A stretch of DNA of 64,000 bases, taken from the NCBI GenBank assembly GCA_052400665.1, contig JBQTGK010000003.1. One strand, 5' to 3'. A program made the position numbers and the translations under genes. The notes below the pieces were generated by a model. The model was not told the origin of the DNA. It was given only the letters and a program-made list of their open reading frames with translations, and searched no databases. Below, piece after piece: positions 25,704-34,545 of this stretch. Position 1 is the first letter of the stretch, and each line of letters starts with the position of its first letter. Source of the stretch: JBQTGK01 sp052400665 (lineage in GTDB: Bacteria > Bacteroidota > Bacteroidia > Bacteroidales > Marinifilaceae).

Positions 25704-26774
25704 CTAATGTGTGCCGTTGGCTAATTCTCCTATATAACTACCGTAAGTCATTATAACAAATGAGGTAACTAAAACCAGTAAAGCAAATATTAAAGTGATA
25801 TATGTTTTTCGATTCACATCTTTCCATTCTTTCATTAGTACGCCAATGATATAGCTGAAAAAGATCAGCATAGACATGTGCAGAACCCAGCTTGAGAATT
25901 GGAAAGACCCCATGCGCACGTGTCCTAATCCGTAAAAGAAAAATTGAACATACCATAAAGATCCAGCTAAAGCCGAAAGAGAGAAATTGCTTAGGTATCT
26001 TTTTGTTCCTGTTTGTTTAACTGAGATTAGTGTTTTTATTGAGCCATTTTTAAATGTTACAAAGCCAAACCATATAAGATTGGTAAGTAAACATCCCAGG
26101 GAGGATACAATTAGTTTAGCATTACCCTCAAAATTTCCAGCTCCATGTTCTGCGGCAATATCAGAAATAGGTTGTCCAACTTCTAATGATACACCCCATA
26201 TTGCAGATAAAGAACCAGCGATTAGTACCAATATTAGTCCTTTTTTCATATTGAAGCTATTTCCTTTATCCTTTGCTTTTGAAGATAAAAACTTCTCTTT
26301 TAAGAAACCTGCTCTTCCGCAAAGTGCAACACCAAAAATGGATGCAATCATTCCTATAAGTACAGTGTCACCACCAATTTTAGTGAATTGTTCGATTAGC
26401 TGGCCTTTTAAGATTAAAGGAATTATTGTGCCTAAAACGGCAGATATTCCAATGGATATGGTGTAGGTTAGTGAATAGCCTATATTTCGGATTGCATAAC
26501 CAAAAGATAGTCCTCCAAAACCATAAACAGCTCCTAATAATAGGGCGGGCCAAAATACCGATGCAGGTGCTTTTGCTAGGACTGTGAATAAATCTGGAAC
26601 GGTAAAAAATCCTATTAGTAAAGGCATTATAAGCCATGCGAAAAGTGCCTGTACGATCCAAAAAATTTCCCAGGTCCAGTTTTTGACCTTTTCGAATGGC
26701 ATGTAACAACTGGCAGCAGAAATACCACCTATCGCATGTAAGCCAGTTCCAAATATAGGGTTGGGTGTTATCAT
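25704..26774 (-). CDS. rhaT: RhaT-family L-rhamnose/proton symporter-like protein
   Basis: The 356-residue membrane protein has about ten TM helices and follows the RhaT layout: NPIFGTGLHAIGGISAASCYMPF at the start, GAVYGFGGLSFGYAIRNIGYS in the middle, SAIWGVSLEVGQP in the second half and GLGHVRMGSFQFSSWVLHM near the end. RhaT takes up L-rhamnose, and relatives take other deoxy sugars, with protons. It lies 77 bases downstream of a URO-D-superfamily gene and the two are probably one transcript ended by the hairpin downstream. No rhaA, rhaB or rhaD is within reach, so rhamnose itself is not certain. Confidence 0.88.
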   Translation of the reverse strand: MITPNPIFGTGLHAIGGISAASCYMPFEKVKNWTWEIFWIVQALFAWLIMPLLIGFFTVPDLFTVLAKAPASVFWPALLLGAVYGFGGLSFGYAIRNIGYSLTYTISIGISAVLGTIIPLILKGQLIEQFTKIGGDTVLIGMIASIFGVALCGRAGFLKEKFLSSKAKDKGNSFNMKKGLILVLIAGSLSAIWGVSLEVGQPISDIAAEHGAGNFEGNAKLIVSSLGCLLTNLIWFGFVTFKNGSIKTLISVKQTGTKRYLSNFSLSALAGSLWYVQFFFYGLGHVRMGSFQFSSWVLHMSMLIFFSYIIGVLMKEWKDVNRKTYITLIFALLVLVTSFVIMTYGSYIGELANGTH

Positions 26775-26851
26775 GATTTGATATTTGAGTTTTTAATGTG
26801 ATTTTTCAAAAGTATTGTTTGTTATACTATTGAGCAGAGAACAATAATAAA

Positions 26852-27886
26852 TTATTTTTTCACGGCTTCAAATAGAGCCTCTATATTTGCCGGCGCAATA
26901 TCGGGTAAAATAGCCTCGTGGCTAGGAGATATTATCAGTCCGGTAGGGAAAAGTTTTTTTAATTCCTGTACTCGGGTGCTTATTTGTTCTGGTGTACCAT
27001 TTACAAGTAATTGCTGCGCGTCTACAGCTCCACAAAATGCTTTAGAATTAAATTCTTCGCTCAAATGTTCTGCGCTCATGTCAGTAGCCAAAGCTTGTAT
27101 TGGGTGAACAATATCTACACCCATATCATATAAATCTTCAATAATTGGAAAGATCGATCCACAAGAGTGATGCATAACGGTTAATCCATAGCTTTTAGCT
27201 TGATCGACTAGTTTTTTTGTTCCGGGAAATACATATTCTCGCAACATAAATGGATCAACCATTAAAGCAGTCTGACTTCCAAAATCGTTGCCAATTAAAA
27301 CACCATCGAGCTTACCTTTGGTTGCTTCATAAAATCGTCCGTTTAGGTCAAGGTAAAAATCAGTAATACGATCTATTACAGCTTTAAACATTTCTGGGTA
27401 CATCATCATGGTTATTAAGGCATCTTCCATTCCAAAAGCAGAACAAGCATCTTGAAAATGAGCCGACCACATTATACCCATTTTAAAATAATCATCAGGA
27501 GCATCGTTTACAAGCTCTTGCGATTTTTTAAGATCCAGAAATTCTTTGGGATTTGGCCAGGGAAATTCTTTTACCATTTCTGGATCTGTCATTCCTTCGA
27601 AAAATCCAGGAGCCGTTAATGTTCGTTCATCCTGCGATCCATTTGGTGTATCTTCTTTTGCAAAACTTAAGGCACAACCAACATCGTTAAAAGGTGCATT
27701 GTTATAGGGAACCAAAATTGGCCAGATATCATCATCGATACGTTTTTTAAGTTCATTGGTGTTTGATACTTTAAAATACTCGAAAAGAGAAGGAAGTGCA
27801 GGAGGTACTGGCAGACCTAACCAACTAGCAGGGTAATCAACTTCTTCTCTTCTTATGGTTGCAAATACTCGTTCTTTTGAATTCAT
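26852..27886 (-). CDS. Uroporphyrinogen decarboxylase-superfamily enzyme of a sugar locus
   Basis: The 344-residue protein has the URO-D/MtaA-type barrel: NSKERVFATIRREEVDYPASW at the start, WSAHFQDACSAFGMEDALI in the middle, GNDFGSQTALMVDPFMLREY, then MHHSCGSIFPIIEDLYDMGVD with the His-x-Cys pair typical of the cobalamin- or methyl-transfer branch, and ISPSHEAILPDIAPANI near the end. True HemE features are lacking, so a haem role is unlikely. Members next to sugar transporters and AraC regulators are known in Bacteroidota, but their reaction is not established. It precedes the RhaT-like gene and is divergent from the AraC regulator. Confidence 0.82.
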   Translation of the reverse strand: MNSKERVFATIRREEVDYPASWLGLPVPPALPSLFEYFKVSNTNELKKRIDDDIWPILVPYNNAPFNDVGCALSFAKEDTPNGSQDERTLTAPGFFEGMTDPEMVKEFPWPNPKEFLDLKKSQELVNDAPDDYFKMGIMWSAHFQDACSAFGMEDALITMMMYPEMFKAVIDRITDFYLDLNGRFYEATKGKLDGVLIGNDFGSQTALMVDPFMLREYVFPGTKKLVDQAKSYGLTVMHHSCGSIFPIIEDLYDMGVDIVHPIQALATDMSAEHLSEEFNSKAFCGAVDAQQLLVNGTPEQISTRVQELKKLFPTGLIISPSHEAILPDIAPANIEALFEAVKK

Positions 27887-27942
27887 TATTTATAGATTGT
27901 AAAAAAAGATTCTAATTTTATTGATATGATTTTTAGGTGTTT

Positions 27943-27950
27943 CAAAGGTA
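27943..27950 (-). promoter_or_regulatory. Possible promoter -7 element of the URO-D-like gene
   Basis: On the minus strand, TACCTTTG matches TAnnTTTG 57 bases before the ATG. No clear -33 element is visible. It lies beside an inverted repeat in the same divergent region. Confidence 0.45.
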
Positions 27951-27955
27951 AGTGG

Positions 27956-27984
27956 CCGATTTTGTAAAATAGATATAAAATCGG
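27956..27984. promoter_or_regulatory. Inverted repeat, candidate operator between AraC regulator and sugar genes
   Basis: CCGATTTT (27956-27963) and AAAATCGG (27977-27984) form a perfect 8-bp inverted repeat with a 13-base spacer. It sits in the 155-base gap between the divergent transcription units, just upstream of the minus-strand -7 candidate. It is a plausible binding site for the adjacent AraC-family protein, although that family often uses direct repeats. Confidence 0.45.
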
Positions 27985-28027
27985 TAATCATTTGTATATT
28001 TCCGGCATGTTTAGTTACTTGTAAATC

Positions 28028-28035
28028 TAATTTTG
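28028..28035 (+). promoter_or_regulatory. Possible -7 element giving a near-leaderless araC-type mRNA
   Basis: TAATTTTG matches TAnnTTTG and ends six bases before the ATG at 28042. If used, transcription would begin at or within a few bases of the start codon. No -33 element is apparent. Confidence 0.4.
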
Positions 28036-28041
28036 CTACAT

Positions 28042-28908
28042 ATGATATCACCCGGATTAATAGATGAAATTAAAGTTGAAATTTACAATACTGCGAAATG
28101 TACTCTTGGACAGGAGTGGAATTATGCCAATGTAATTAGTCCTTTTTCTAGAATCTACCTTATAACAAAAGGAGAAGGCTACGTTTTACCAAATAATAAG
28201 ATGCAAAAGCTAAAGCCTGGATATTTGTATTTAGTTCCCAGTTATACCTTATGTGGATATCATTGTGTGGAGGAGTTGAGTCAGTATTATTTGCATTTTT
28301 CGCATCATCTACCTGATGGTTTGAAGATTTTCGATCAAACTTCTATGGCTAACGAAGTAAAGGCTTTGCCAATCGATTTTCATTTGTTCGAGAGACTGCT
28401 TGAAATTAATTCAACATTATCGTTAAAATATACCGATCCTAATATTTACGAAAAAGATAGTTGGACAAATAACAGGATGGAGCATCGAGCTAATCATATT
28501 CAATTGGAAACTGAGGGAATTATTAAGCAGTTATTTTCGCGGTTTATCAGAAATGACTCTTCTAAAACATTGCCATTGCAAAAGCAATCGTTCATTCAAA
28601 AATCGTTTAAATATATTTCTAATCACTTATACGAAGAAATTAGGATTGAAGCTTTGGCAAACCTTGCTTGTTGCTCAACCGACCATTATACCCGTAAATT
28701 TAAAAAAATTACAGGAATGAGACCTATGGAGTTCATCAATCAAAAGCGGATTGAAAAGGCACAGGAACTTTTAATTACTACGACTATGTCTCAAAAGAAA
28801 ATTAGCGAAGAAACAGGTTTTAATAGTCAGCAGTATTATACCCGGATTTTCAAAAAAATTAGTGGCCGTTCGCCAGAGCAATATCGAAAAATGGGTGGAT
28901 TGATTTAA
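28042..28908 (+). CDS. AraC-family transcriptional regulator
   Basis: ATG 28042 (MISPGLIDEIKVEIYN) is preferred over the TTG at 28033; length 288. The N-terminal ~110 residues form a cupin-like ligand domain (GEGYVLPNNKMQKLKPGYLYLVPSY). The C-terminal ~100 carry two helix-turn-helix motifs (IRIEALANLACCSTDHYTRKF and QKKISEETGFNSQQYYTRIFK) ending in GRSPEQYRK, as in AraC/XylS activators. It is divergent from the URO-D-like and RhaT-like genes and probably activates them in response to a sugar. The sulfatase downstream may belong to the same regulon. Confidence 0.93.
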   Translation: MISPGLIDEIKVEIYNTAKCTLGQEWNYANVISPFSRIYLITKGEGYVLPNNKMQKLKPGYLYLVPSYTLCGYHCVEELSQYYLHFSHHLPDGLKIFDQTSMANEVKALPIDFHLFERLLEINSTLSLKYTDPNIYEKDSWTNNRMEHRANHIQLETEGIIKQLFSRFIRNDSSKTLPLQKQSFIQKSFKYISNHLYEEIRIEALANLACCSTDHYTRKFKKITGMRPMEFINQKRIEKAQELLITTTMSQKKISEETGFNSQQYYTRIFKKISGRSPEQYRKMGGLI

Positions 28909-29128
28909 GTAATTATGAGCAGAGATCAATAGAAAATTGCATTATGTACTAACAGATACTTCGCATGAATTTGTAAATACAAATTGAGGGGATTCTATGT
29001 GTATGTTTATAAAATTAATATTGTTGAAATATTATTTTCTGGAATAAGGGTAAATACTACTATAATATCTTGAACTATATCTGGAAATAAAAGCTGACAT
29101 TAAAAAAAAACATAAATATTATAAACTT

Positions 29129-30607
29129 ATGAAACAAGTTTTTATTAAACCTACTGTTTGGGTAATATTTGTTTTCCTATTAGGTATGTATTCCTGTAAA
29201 AAACAAAGTGCAAGTATTAATCAAACAACTATTCAGAAGCAAAAGCCCAATGTTATTTTGTTTGTGTCCGATGATCATGGAAAAGATGCTTTGGGTTGTT
29301 ATGGAAATCCTATTATTCAAACACCAAATTTAGATAAATTGGCTGCTGAAGGAGTTCTTTTTAATAATGCATATTGTACAAGTGCAAGTTGTGCCGCTAG
29401 TCGTTCGGTTATTTTAACGGGATTGTATGGTCATGCAACAGGTTCTTATGGTCATGTTCACGATTATCATCACTTTAGTACCTTTAAAAATGTAAAATCC
29501 TTACCGGTACTTTTAGAAAGAGCTGGATATACTACTGCACGCATAGGAAAATATCATGTAGCACCCGAATCGGTTTATCATTTTCAAGAGGTGCTAAAAG
29601 CAGATCCTAGAAATACAGTAGAGATGGCCGAACAATGCGAAGGAATATTAAATTCAGAAAAACCCTTCTTTTTATATTTTTGCACCGACGATCCTCATCG
29701 AGGTGCTCCATTTAAACCTGAAAAATGGGATATGCCTAATAATTTTGGTAATAAGAAAGAGGGATATGCGGGTGTTAAAACTAAAGTTTATGATCCTGAA
29801 GATGTAATTGTGCCAGAATTTTTACCCGATACCAAACAGACCCGTGAAGAAATTGCGGAATATTATCAGAGTATATCCAGAATAGATCAGGGGTTTGGTA
29901 AATTAATGAAGATGCTGGAAGCAAGTGGGAAGATTGATAATACTGTTGTAATTTATATTTCGGATAATGGAATGGCTTTTCCTGGTGCTAAAACTACGGT
30001 ATACGAACCGGGAATTCAATTGCCATGTATTATTAAAAATCCAAAATTATCGGTAAAAGGACTCGAAAATAATGCCATGATTTCCTGGGTTGACTTAACG
30101 CCGACAATTCTGGATATTGCAAGTGTAGATTATAAACCTGAACGTTTTCACGGACATTCGTTTAAGGATGTAATTGCAAATCCAAAAGCAGAAGGTTGGA
30201 ATGAGATTTATGCATCGCATACCTTCCATGAAATTACCATGTATTATCCAATGCGCGTATGTCGTTCAGGTAAATATAAATTAATCTGGAATACGGCTTA
30301 TCGTCTTGAATATCCTTTTGCTTCTGATTTATGGGCTTCTTCAACCTGGCAGGGAATTTACAGAAACCACAAAGAGTATTATGGAAGCAGAAAAGTTACA
30401 GATTATCTGTTTCGCGCAGAATTTGAATTGTATGATTTGTCTTCTGATCCTTGGGAAAGTAAAAATTTGGCAACAGATAAAAAGTATGATGAAATATTGG
30501 AAGGACTAAAATCAAAACTTAAAACTTATCAGCAAAAAACCAAAGATCCCTGGATTATAATGTGGGATCATGATAGCTCAATGCAAGGTTCAGGAGTTAA
30601 TTTATAA
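29129..30607 (+). CDS. Secreted sulfatase, heparan N-sulfatase-like
   Basis: The 492-residue protein begins with a lipoprotein-type signal (VFLLGMYSC). The sulfatase fold follows: metal-binding NVILFVSDDHGKDALGCYG, then the formylglycine site SCAASRSVILTG (Cys form, C-x-A-S-R), GKYHVAP, and a later metal site SDNGMAFPGAKTT. The overall pattern resembles N-sulfoglucosamine sulfohydrolase (S1_8-like). The Cys must be oxidised to formylglycine by a maturase not found in the window. It should act outside the cytoplasm on a sulfated glycan and supports the view of a polysaccharide-use locus. A strong terminator follows. Confidence 0.92.
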   Translation: MKQVFIKPTVWVIFVFLLGMYSCKKQSASINQTTIQKQKPNVILFVSDDHGKDALGCYGNPIIQTPNLDKLAAEGVLFNNAYCTSASCAASRSVILTGLYGHATGSYGHVHDYHHFSTFKNVKSLPVLLERAGYTTARIGKYHVAPESVYHFQEVLKADPRNTVEMAEQCEGILNSEKPFFLYFCTDDPHRGAPFKPEKWDMPNNFGNKKEGYAGVKTKVYDPEDVIVPEFLPDTKQTREEIAEYYQSISRIDQGFGKLMKMLEASGKIDNTVVIYISDNGMAFPGAKTTVYEPGIQLPCIIKNPKLSVKGLENNAMISWVDLTPTILDIASVDYKPERFHGHSFKDVIANPKAEGWNEIYASHTFHEITMYYPMRVCRSGKYKLIWNTAYRLEYPFASDLWASSTWQGIYRNHKEYYGSRKVTDYLFRAEFELYDLSSDPWESKNLATDKKYDEILEGLKSKLKTYQQKTKDPWIIMWDHDSSMQGSGVNL

Positions 30608-30629
30608 TCCGTATTTTGTAAGGGGTTAA

Positions 30630-30664
30630 AAAAAGGCTATTTTATAATAAAATAGCCTTTTTTG
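30630..30664 (+). terminator. Sulfatase gene terminator
   Basis: A perfect 15-bp stem (30630-30644 with 30648-30662) around a three-base loop; the right arm ends in TAGCCTTTTTT. It lies 22 bases past the stop. Confidence 0.88.
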
Positions 30665-30794
30665 TGCCATATAATTCTGTGTTAAATGTTCATCTTAAAA
30701 GTATATTGTTCTTTAATTGTTGGGTGATTTGATTCTTATTTAAAATCATTAAAAATAATTTATATCTTTAATAATAAGATGTAATTAGGGAAGC

Positions 30795-32897
30795 ATGAAT
30801 AAAATCAATATAATATTGTTTGTAGCATTTTCTGTATTGATGGAAATATCTGTTTATTCCCAAAATAAAGAGGAAACAATGGAGATAAAACATACTAACA
30901 AGCTGATTAATGAGAATAGTCCTTATTTGCTTCAGCATGCGCATAATCCGGTCGACTGGTATCCCTGGAGTGATGAGGCATTAGAAAAGGCAAAAGCTGA
31001 AAATAAAATAATATTAGTAAGCATTGGCTATGCTGCTTGTCACTGGTGTCATGTAATGGAACGGGAGAGTTTTGAAGATGAGAGTGTGGCAAAAATAATG
31101 AATGAATTTTTTGTTTGTATAAAAGTTGATAGAGAAGAGCGTCCGGATATCGATCAAATATATATGGATGCAGTTCAGATGATGACAGGAAGTGGAGGCT
31201 GGCCATTAAATTGTTTTGCAATGCCCAATGGGAAACCATTTTTTGGAGGAACTTATTTTCGATCGGTTGATTGGTTAAGAGTATTGCAGGGGATACAAAA
31301 TGCATGGCTTAACGAACCAGAGAAAGTTAAGGATGTTGCAAGTAAAATTGCCGAAGGAGTTCGTACCAATGAATTAATAGAGCTAAAAGCAGTATCAAAA
31401 AACATTCATGTTGATAACTTGAAAAATGGATACGAAACATGGAAAAAGGAATTTGATAATAAAGAAGGTGGAAACAATGGAGCTCCTAAGTTCCCTTTGC
31501 CAAATTCCTTACAATATTTATTAAGGTATTATTACCATACAAAAGATCAATCGGCATTGGATCATGTTGTGCTTACGCTTGATAAAATGGCTGCTGGTGG
31601 AATTTATGATCAAATTGGTGGTGGCTTTGCCCGTTATTCGGTCGATGAGATTTGGAAAGTGCCTCACTTTGAAAAAATGTTGTATGATAATGCTCAGTTA
31701 ATTAGTTTGTATGCCGAAGCATATCAGTTAACAAAAACTCCAGAGTACAAAAGAGTGCTTGAAGAAAGTCTTGCATTTGTAAATAGAGAATTTAGTTTGC
31801 AGGAAGGGGGTTTTTATTCTTCTTTAGATGCAGATAGCGAAGGAGTTGAGGGGAAGTTCTATGTTTGGGGAAAAAGGGAAGTAGAAAAGGTTTTGGGAAT
31901 TGATTCCGACTTGTATTGTGAATATTATGGGATTACTGAACTTCCAAATTGGGAGGAAGGTAATATTCTTATGGTAAAGGCTGATAAGAGAAAGCTTGCC
32001 ATAGAAAATGGATTGACGCAGAAGCAGTTTGAACAGAAGATTTCTCAGGCAAACCTACTTTTACTAAAGCACAGAGAACAAAGAATTAGGCCCGGTTTAG
32101 ATGATAAATCGCTTACTAGCTGGAATGCTTTAATGATAAAAGGATATGTTGATGCCTATAAAGCGGTAGGTGAAGAAAGATATTTGAAAAGAGCCATAAA
32201 AGCGGCTAAATTTATTCAAAATTATCTGCTAAAAGAAGATGGAGCTCTGAATCGAAATTATAAAGATGGATGTTCTAAAATAAATGGATTTTTAGATGAT
32301 TATAGTTTTACAATAGAGGCATTTATTGCTTTGTATCAGGCAAGTTTTGATGAGGCTTGGTTGAAAAAAGCCAATAATTTATGTGAGTATGTTCTTCTTC
32401 ATTTTTCAGATGATAATTCTGGAATGTTTTACTATACATCAGATGAAGATCCTGATTTAATTGCCCGAAAAATGGAGTTAACTGATAATGTAATTCCTTC
32501 ATCGAATTCTTCAATGGCAAAAAACCTTTACTTATTAGGTGTTTATTTCGAAAATCAGGAGTATATCGAAAGATCTCAGCAAATGCTTAATAATGTGTTA
32601 GATCGATTATTTAAATTGCCAGCTTATCATTCCAATTGGGGACAGCTATTTTTTTATTTGGCTAATACATCTTGCGAAATTGTTATTTGTGGAAAAAATG
32701 CCATTGCCGAAAAACAAAAAATAGAATCTTTATTTTTACCTAAGGTGTTAATTGCTGGCAGCCAACAAGAGAGCGACTTGCCTTTGTTACAGAATAGATA
32801 TATTGCTGATGAAACAGTTTTTTATTTGTGTGAAAATAAAACTTGTAAATTGCCTTTTACTAATGTGGATGATTTGCTTAATCAGCTTAAAAAATAA
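30795..32897 (+). CDS. YyaL/SSP411-family thioredoxin-domain protein with signal peptide
   Basis: The 700-residue protein has the DUF255/YyaL layout: NKLINENSPYLLQHAHNPVDW, then a thioredoxin-like domain with ACHWCHVME (C-H-W-C) and KVDREERPDIDQIYMDAV, followed by an (alpha/alpha) six-barrel like that of N-acylglucosamine epimerases (GGIYDQIGGGFARYSVDE, PHFEKMLYDNAQL, LDADSEGVEGKFYVW). Most relatives appear cytosolic, whereas this one starts with a signal peptide (MNKINIILFVAFSVLMEISVYS). The biochemical function of the family is unknown. The M48 protease gene starts 85 bases downstream. Confidence 0.92.
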   Translation: MNKINIILFVAFSVLMEISVYSQNKEETMEIKHTNKLINENSPYLLQHAHNPVDWYPWSDEALEKAKAENKIILVSIGYAACHWCHVMERESFEDESVAKIMNEFFVCIKVDREERPDIDQIYMDAVQMMTGSGGWPLNCFAMPNGKPFFGGTYFRSVDWLRVLQGIQNAWLNEPEKVKDVASKIAEGVRTNELIELKAVSKNIHVDNLKNGYETWKKEFDNKEGGNNGAPKFPLPNSLQYLLRYYYHTKDQSALDHVVLTLDKMAAGGIYDQIGGGFARYSVDEIWKVPHFEKMLYDNAQLISLYAEAYQLTKTPEYKRVLEESLAFVNREFSLQEGGFYSSLDADSEGVEGKFYVWGKREVEKVLGIDSDLYCEYYGITELPNWEEGNILMVKADKRKLAIENGLTQKQFEQKISQANLLLLKHREQRIRPGLDDKSLTSWNALMIKGYVDAYKAVGEERYLKRAIKAAKFIQNYLLKEDGALNRNYKDGCSKINGFLDDYSFTIEAFIALYQASFDEAWLKKANNLCEYVLLHFSDDNSGMFYYTSDEDPDLIARKMELTDNVIPSSNSSMAKNLYLLGVYFENQEYIERSQQMLNNVLDRLFKLPAYHSNWGQLFFYLANTSCEIVICGKNAIAEKQKIESLFLPKVLIAGSQQESDLPLLQNRYIADETVFYLCENKTCKLPFTNVDDLLNQLKK

Positions 32898-32982
32898 TAT
32901 TTTGGGGTGCGAATAAATGTATAATTATATGATTCTAAGTAAGCGAACAACAAAAAATAAGATTATAAATCAAAACAAAAAA

Positions 32983-33789
32983 ATGATGAAAAAAAACATG
33001 CGTAATACCCTATTGTTAGGCTTTTGCTTTTTTTTAGCAGCTTGCGCTACGGTTCCAATTACAGGAAGAAAGCAAATAAATATGTTTCCCGAAAGTGAGA
33101 TGATTGCTACTAGTTTAACTCAATACGACACATTTCTTAAAGACAGTAAATTGTCTGGCGATAAGCAGAAAACAGCAATGGTAAAATCTTGTGGTAAGCG
33201 TATTGCAAAAGCTGTTGAGGATTTTATGATAGAACATGGAATGAGCGATAGAATTGCTAATTTTCAATGGGAATTTAATTTGGTAGAAGATGATACGCCC
33301 AATGCATGGTGTATGCCTGGTGGTAAGGTAGTATTTTATACTGGAATTTTGCCATATACACAAACAGAAACAGGTTTGGCCGTTGTAATGGGACACGAAA
33401 TTGCTCATGCCATTGCTCGGCATGGAAACGAGAGAATGAGCCAGCAAATGGGCCTTCAGGCAATTAGTCAGGGTTTGTCTATTTACTTGAATGAAAAGCC
33501 TGCAGAAACACAACAAATTTGGATGACTGCTTTTGGCGCAGTTTCTAATGTTGGGGTAATATTACCATTTTCCCGCTCTCATGAAACCGAAGCAGATAAA
33601 ATGGGCCTAATTTTTATGGCAATGGCCGGTTATGATCCTGCCGAAGCAGTAGAGTTCTGGAAAAGAATGGGAGCCAGTGGGGGACAAAAGCCACCAGAAT
33701 TTCTTTCTACTCATCCTGCCGACGATACTCGTGTAAAAGATCTTAAAGCTTATTTGCCTGAAGCAATGAAATATTATAAAAAGAAATAA
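32983..33789 (+). CDS. M48-family metallopeptidase lipoprotein
   Basis: ATG 32983 (MMKKNMRNTLLLGFCFFLAAC) gives a classic lipobox (LAAC); the longer frame from 32917 would bury the signal. The mature part follows the M48 (BepA/LoiP-like) pattern: VPITGRKQINMFPESEM, NAWCMPGGKVVFYTGIL, the zinc motif HEIAHAIARHGNER (HExxH) and a downstream Glu in SRSHETEADKMGL. It should be a periplasmic-side lipoprotein zinc protease involved in outer-membrane quality control. It has 268 residues and no C-terminal TPR domain. A hairpin terminator follows. Confidence 0.93.
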   Translation: MMKKNMRNTLLLGFCFFLAACATVPITGRKQINMFPESEMIATSLTQYDTFLKDSKLSGDKQKTAMVKSCGKRIAKAVEDFMIEHGMSDRIANFQWEFNLVEDDTPNAWCMPGGKVVFYTGILPYTQTETGLAVVMGHEIAHAIARHGNERMSQQMGLQAISQGLSIYLNEKPAETQQIWMTAFGAVSNVGVILPFSRSHETEADKMGLIFMAMAGYDPAEAVEFWKRMGASGGQKPPEFLSTHPADDTRVKDLKAYLPEAMKYYKKK

Positions 33790-33810
33790 GTTAGTACGTC
33801 TATTTATCAA

Positions 33811-33845
33811 AAAAAGGGAATTTCATTTATTGATTTTCCCTTTCT
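33811..33845. terminator. Terminator between convergent M48 and rhomboid genes
   Basis: AAAGGGAA (33813-33820) and TTCCCTTT (33836-33843) form an 8-bp stem. An A-run precedes it on the plus strand, so it may act best for the minus-strand rhomboid gene while also serving the M48 gene. Confidence 0.65.
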
Positions 33846-33864
33846 ATTAGCAGAGAATTCATAT

Positions 33865-34545
33865 CTATTTGCGAAGTTCTTCTTTGTTTTCCAGATGATC
33901 TGAATTCCAAATTTCCTCAGGAATACTTTCATCATCTTCTGGAATATTAGCTTGAGGTTTTTGTGGTCCCTGGTTTCGGTATGCTATAGCATAAGTAAGA
34001 CCCGATATTGCGCCAAACAAATGACCTTCCCAGGAAACATCCTTTAAAATTGGAAAAACACCCCAAAATAAACCACCATAAAGAAAAGCAACAATAAACG
34101 AAATGGCGATTAGGCGGTAATAATTTCGAATAATTCCACTAAAAAACAGAAAAGAAGCAAAAGAGTAGACCAAGCCACTGGCACCGATATGGTAAGCTTC
34201 CCGTGCTCCAATCCAAACTAAAATATTGGTAGAGAAATAACAAAGCAGAAAAATACGATAGGATAAAGGCCTGTAAAAATAAAAGATTCCCCAGCTTAAA
34301 ACTAAAAAGGGAATGGAATTGGCCATTAAATGAGCAAAATCTTTGTGTATAAGAGGACTAAAAAGTATTCCCGCTAGGCCTTTGGTGTGAAGAGGAAAAA
34401 TTCCGTAATAGTAAAGATCTAAATTTAATCCCCATTCAAAAATTTTAACAAACCATATTAGTATCAAAAAAGTAATTGGAAAAATTAAACTGTGTTTAAG
34501 TTTTAATTTTTCCAGGTCTTTATTATATGGTAAATTAGATTTCAA
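33865..34545 (-). CDS. Rhomboid-family intramembrane serine protease
   Basis: The 226-residue membrane protein has six predicted TM helices. The catalytic pair is visible: Ser in GASGLVYSF (GxSG motif) and His in EGHLFGAISG; the stabilising Asn appears in HLMANSIPF. Rhomboids cleave single-pass membrane proteins within the bilayer; the substrate is unknown. The start is a TTG immediately after the stop of the FtsE-like gene (TAA-TTG), suggesting translational coupling; no in-frame ATG lies before the first TM helix. The C-terminus is a short acidic cytoplasmic tail. Confidence 0.9.
   Translation of the reverse strand: MKSNLPYNKDLEKLKLKHSLIFPITFLILIWFVKIFEWGLNLDLYYYGIFPLHTKGLAGILFSPLIHKDFAHLMANSIPFLVLSWGIFYFYRPLSYRIFLLCYFSTNILVWIGAREAYHIGASGLVYSFASFLFFSGIIRNYYRLIAISFIVAFLYGGLFWGVFPILKDVSWEGHLFGAISGLTYAIAYRNQGPQKPQANIPEDDESIPEEIWNSDHLENKEELRK

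Noticed and set aside
26380..26709. Long minus-strand shadow frame in the RhaT-like gene
   Set aside because: It lies wholly inside the RhaT-like coding region in another frame and has no family features.
26852..27886. Identifying the URO-D-like gene as hemE
   Set aside because: The His-x-Cys pair, the divergence of typical HemE motifs and the sugar-locus context point to another branch of the superfamily.
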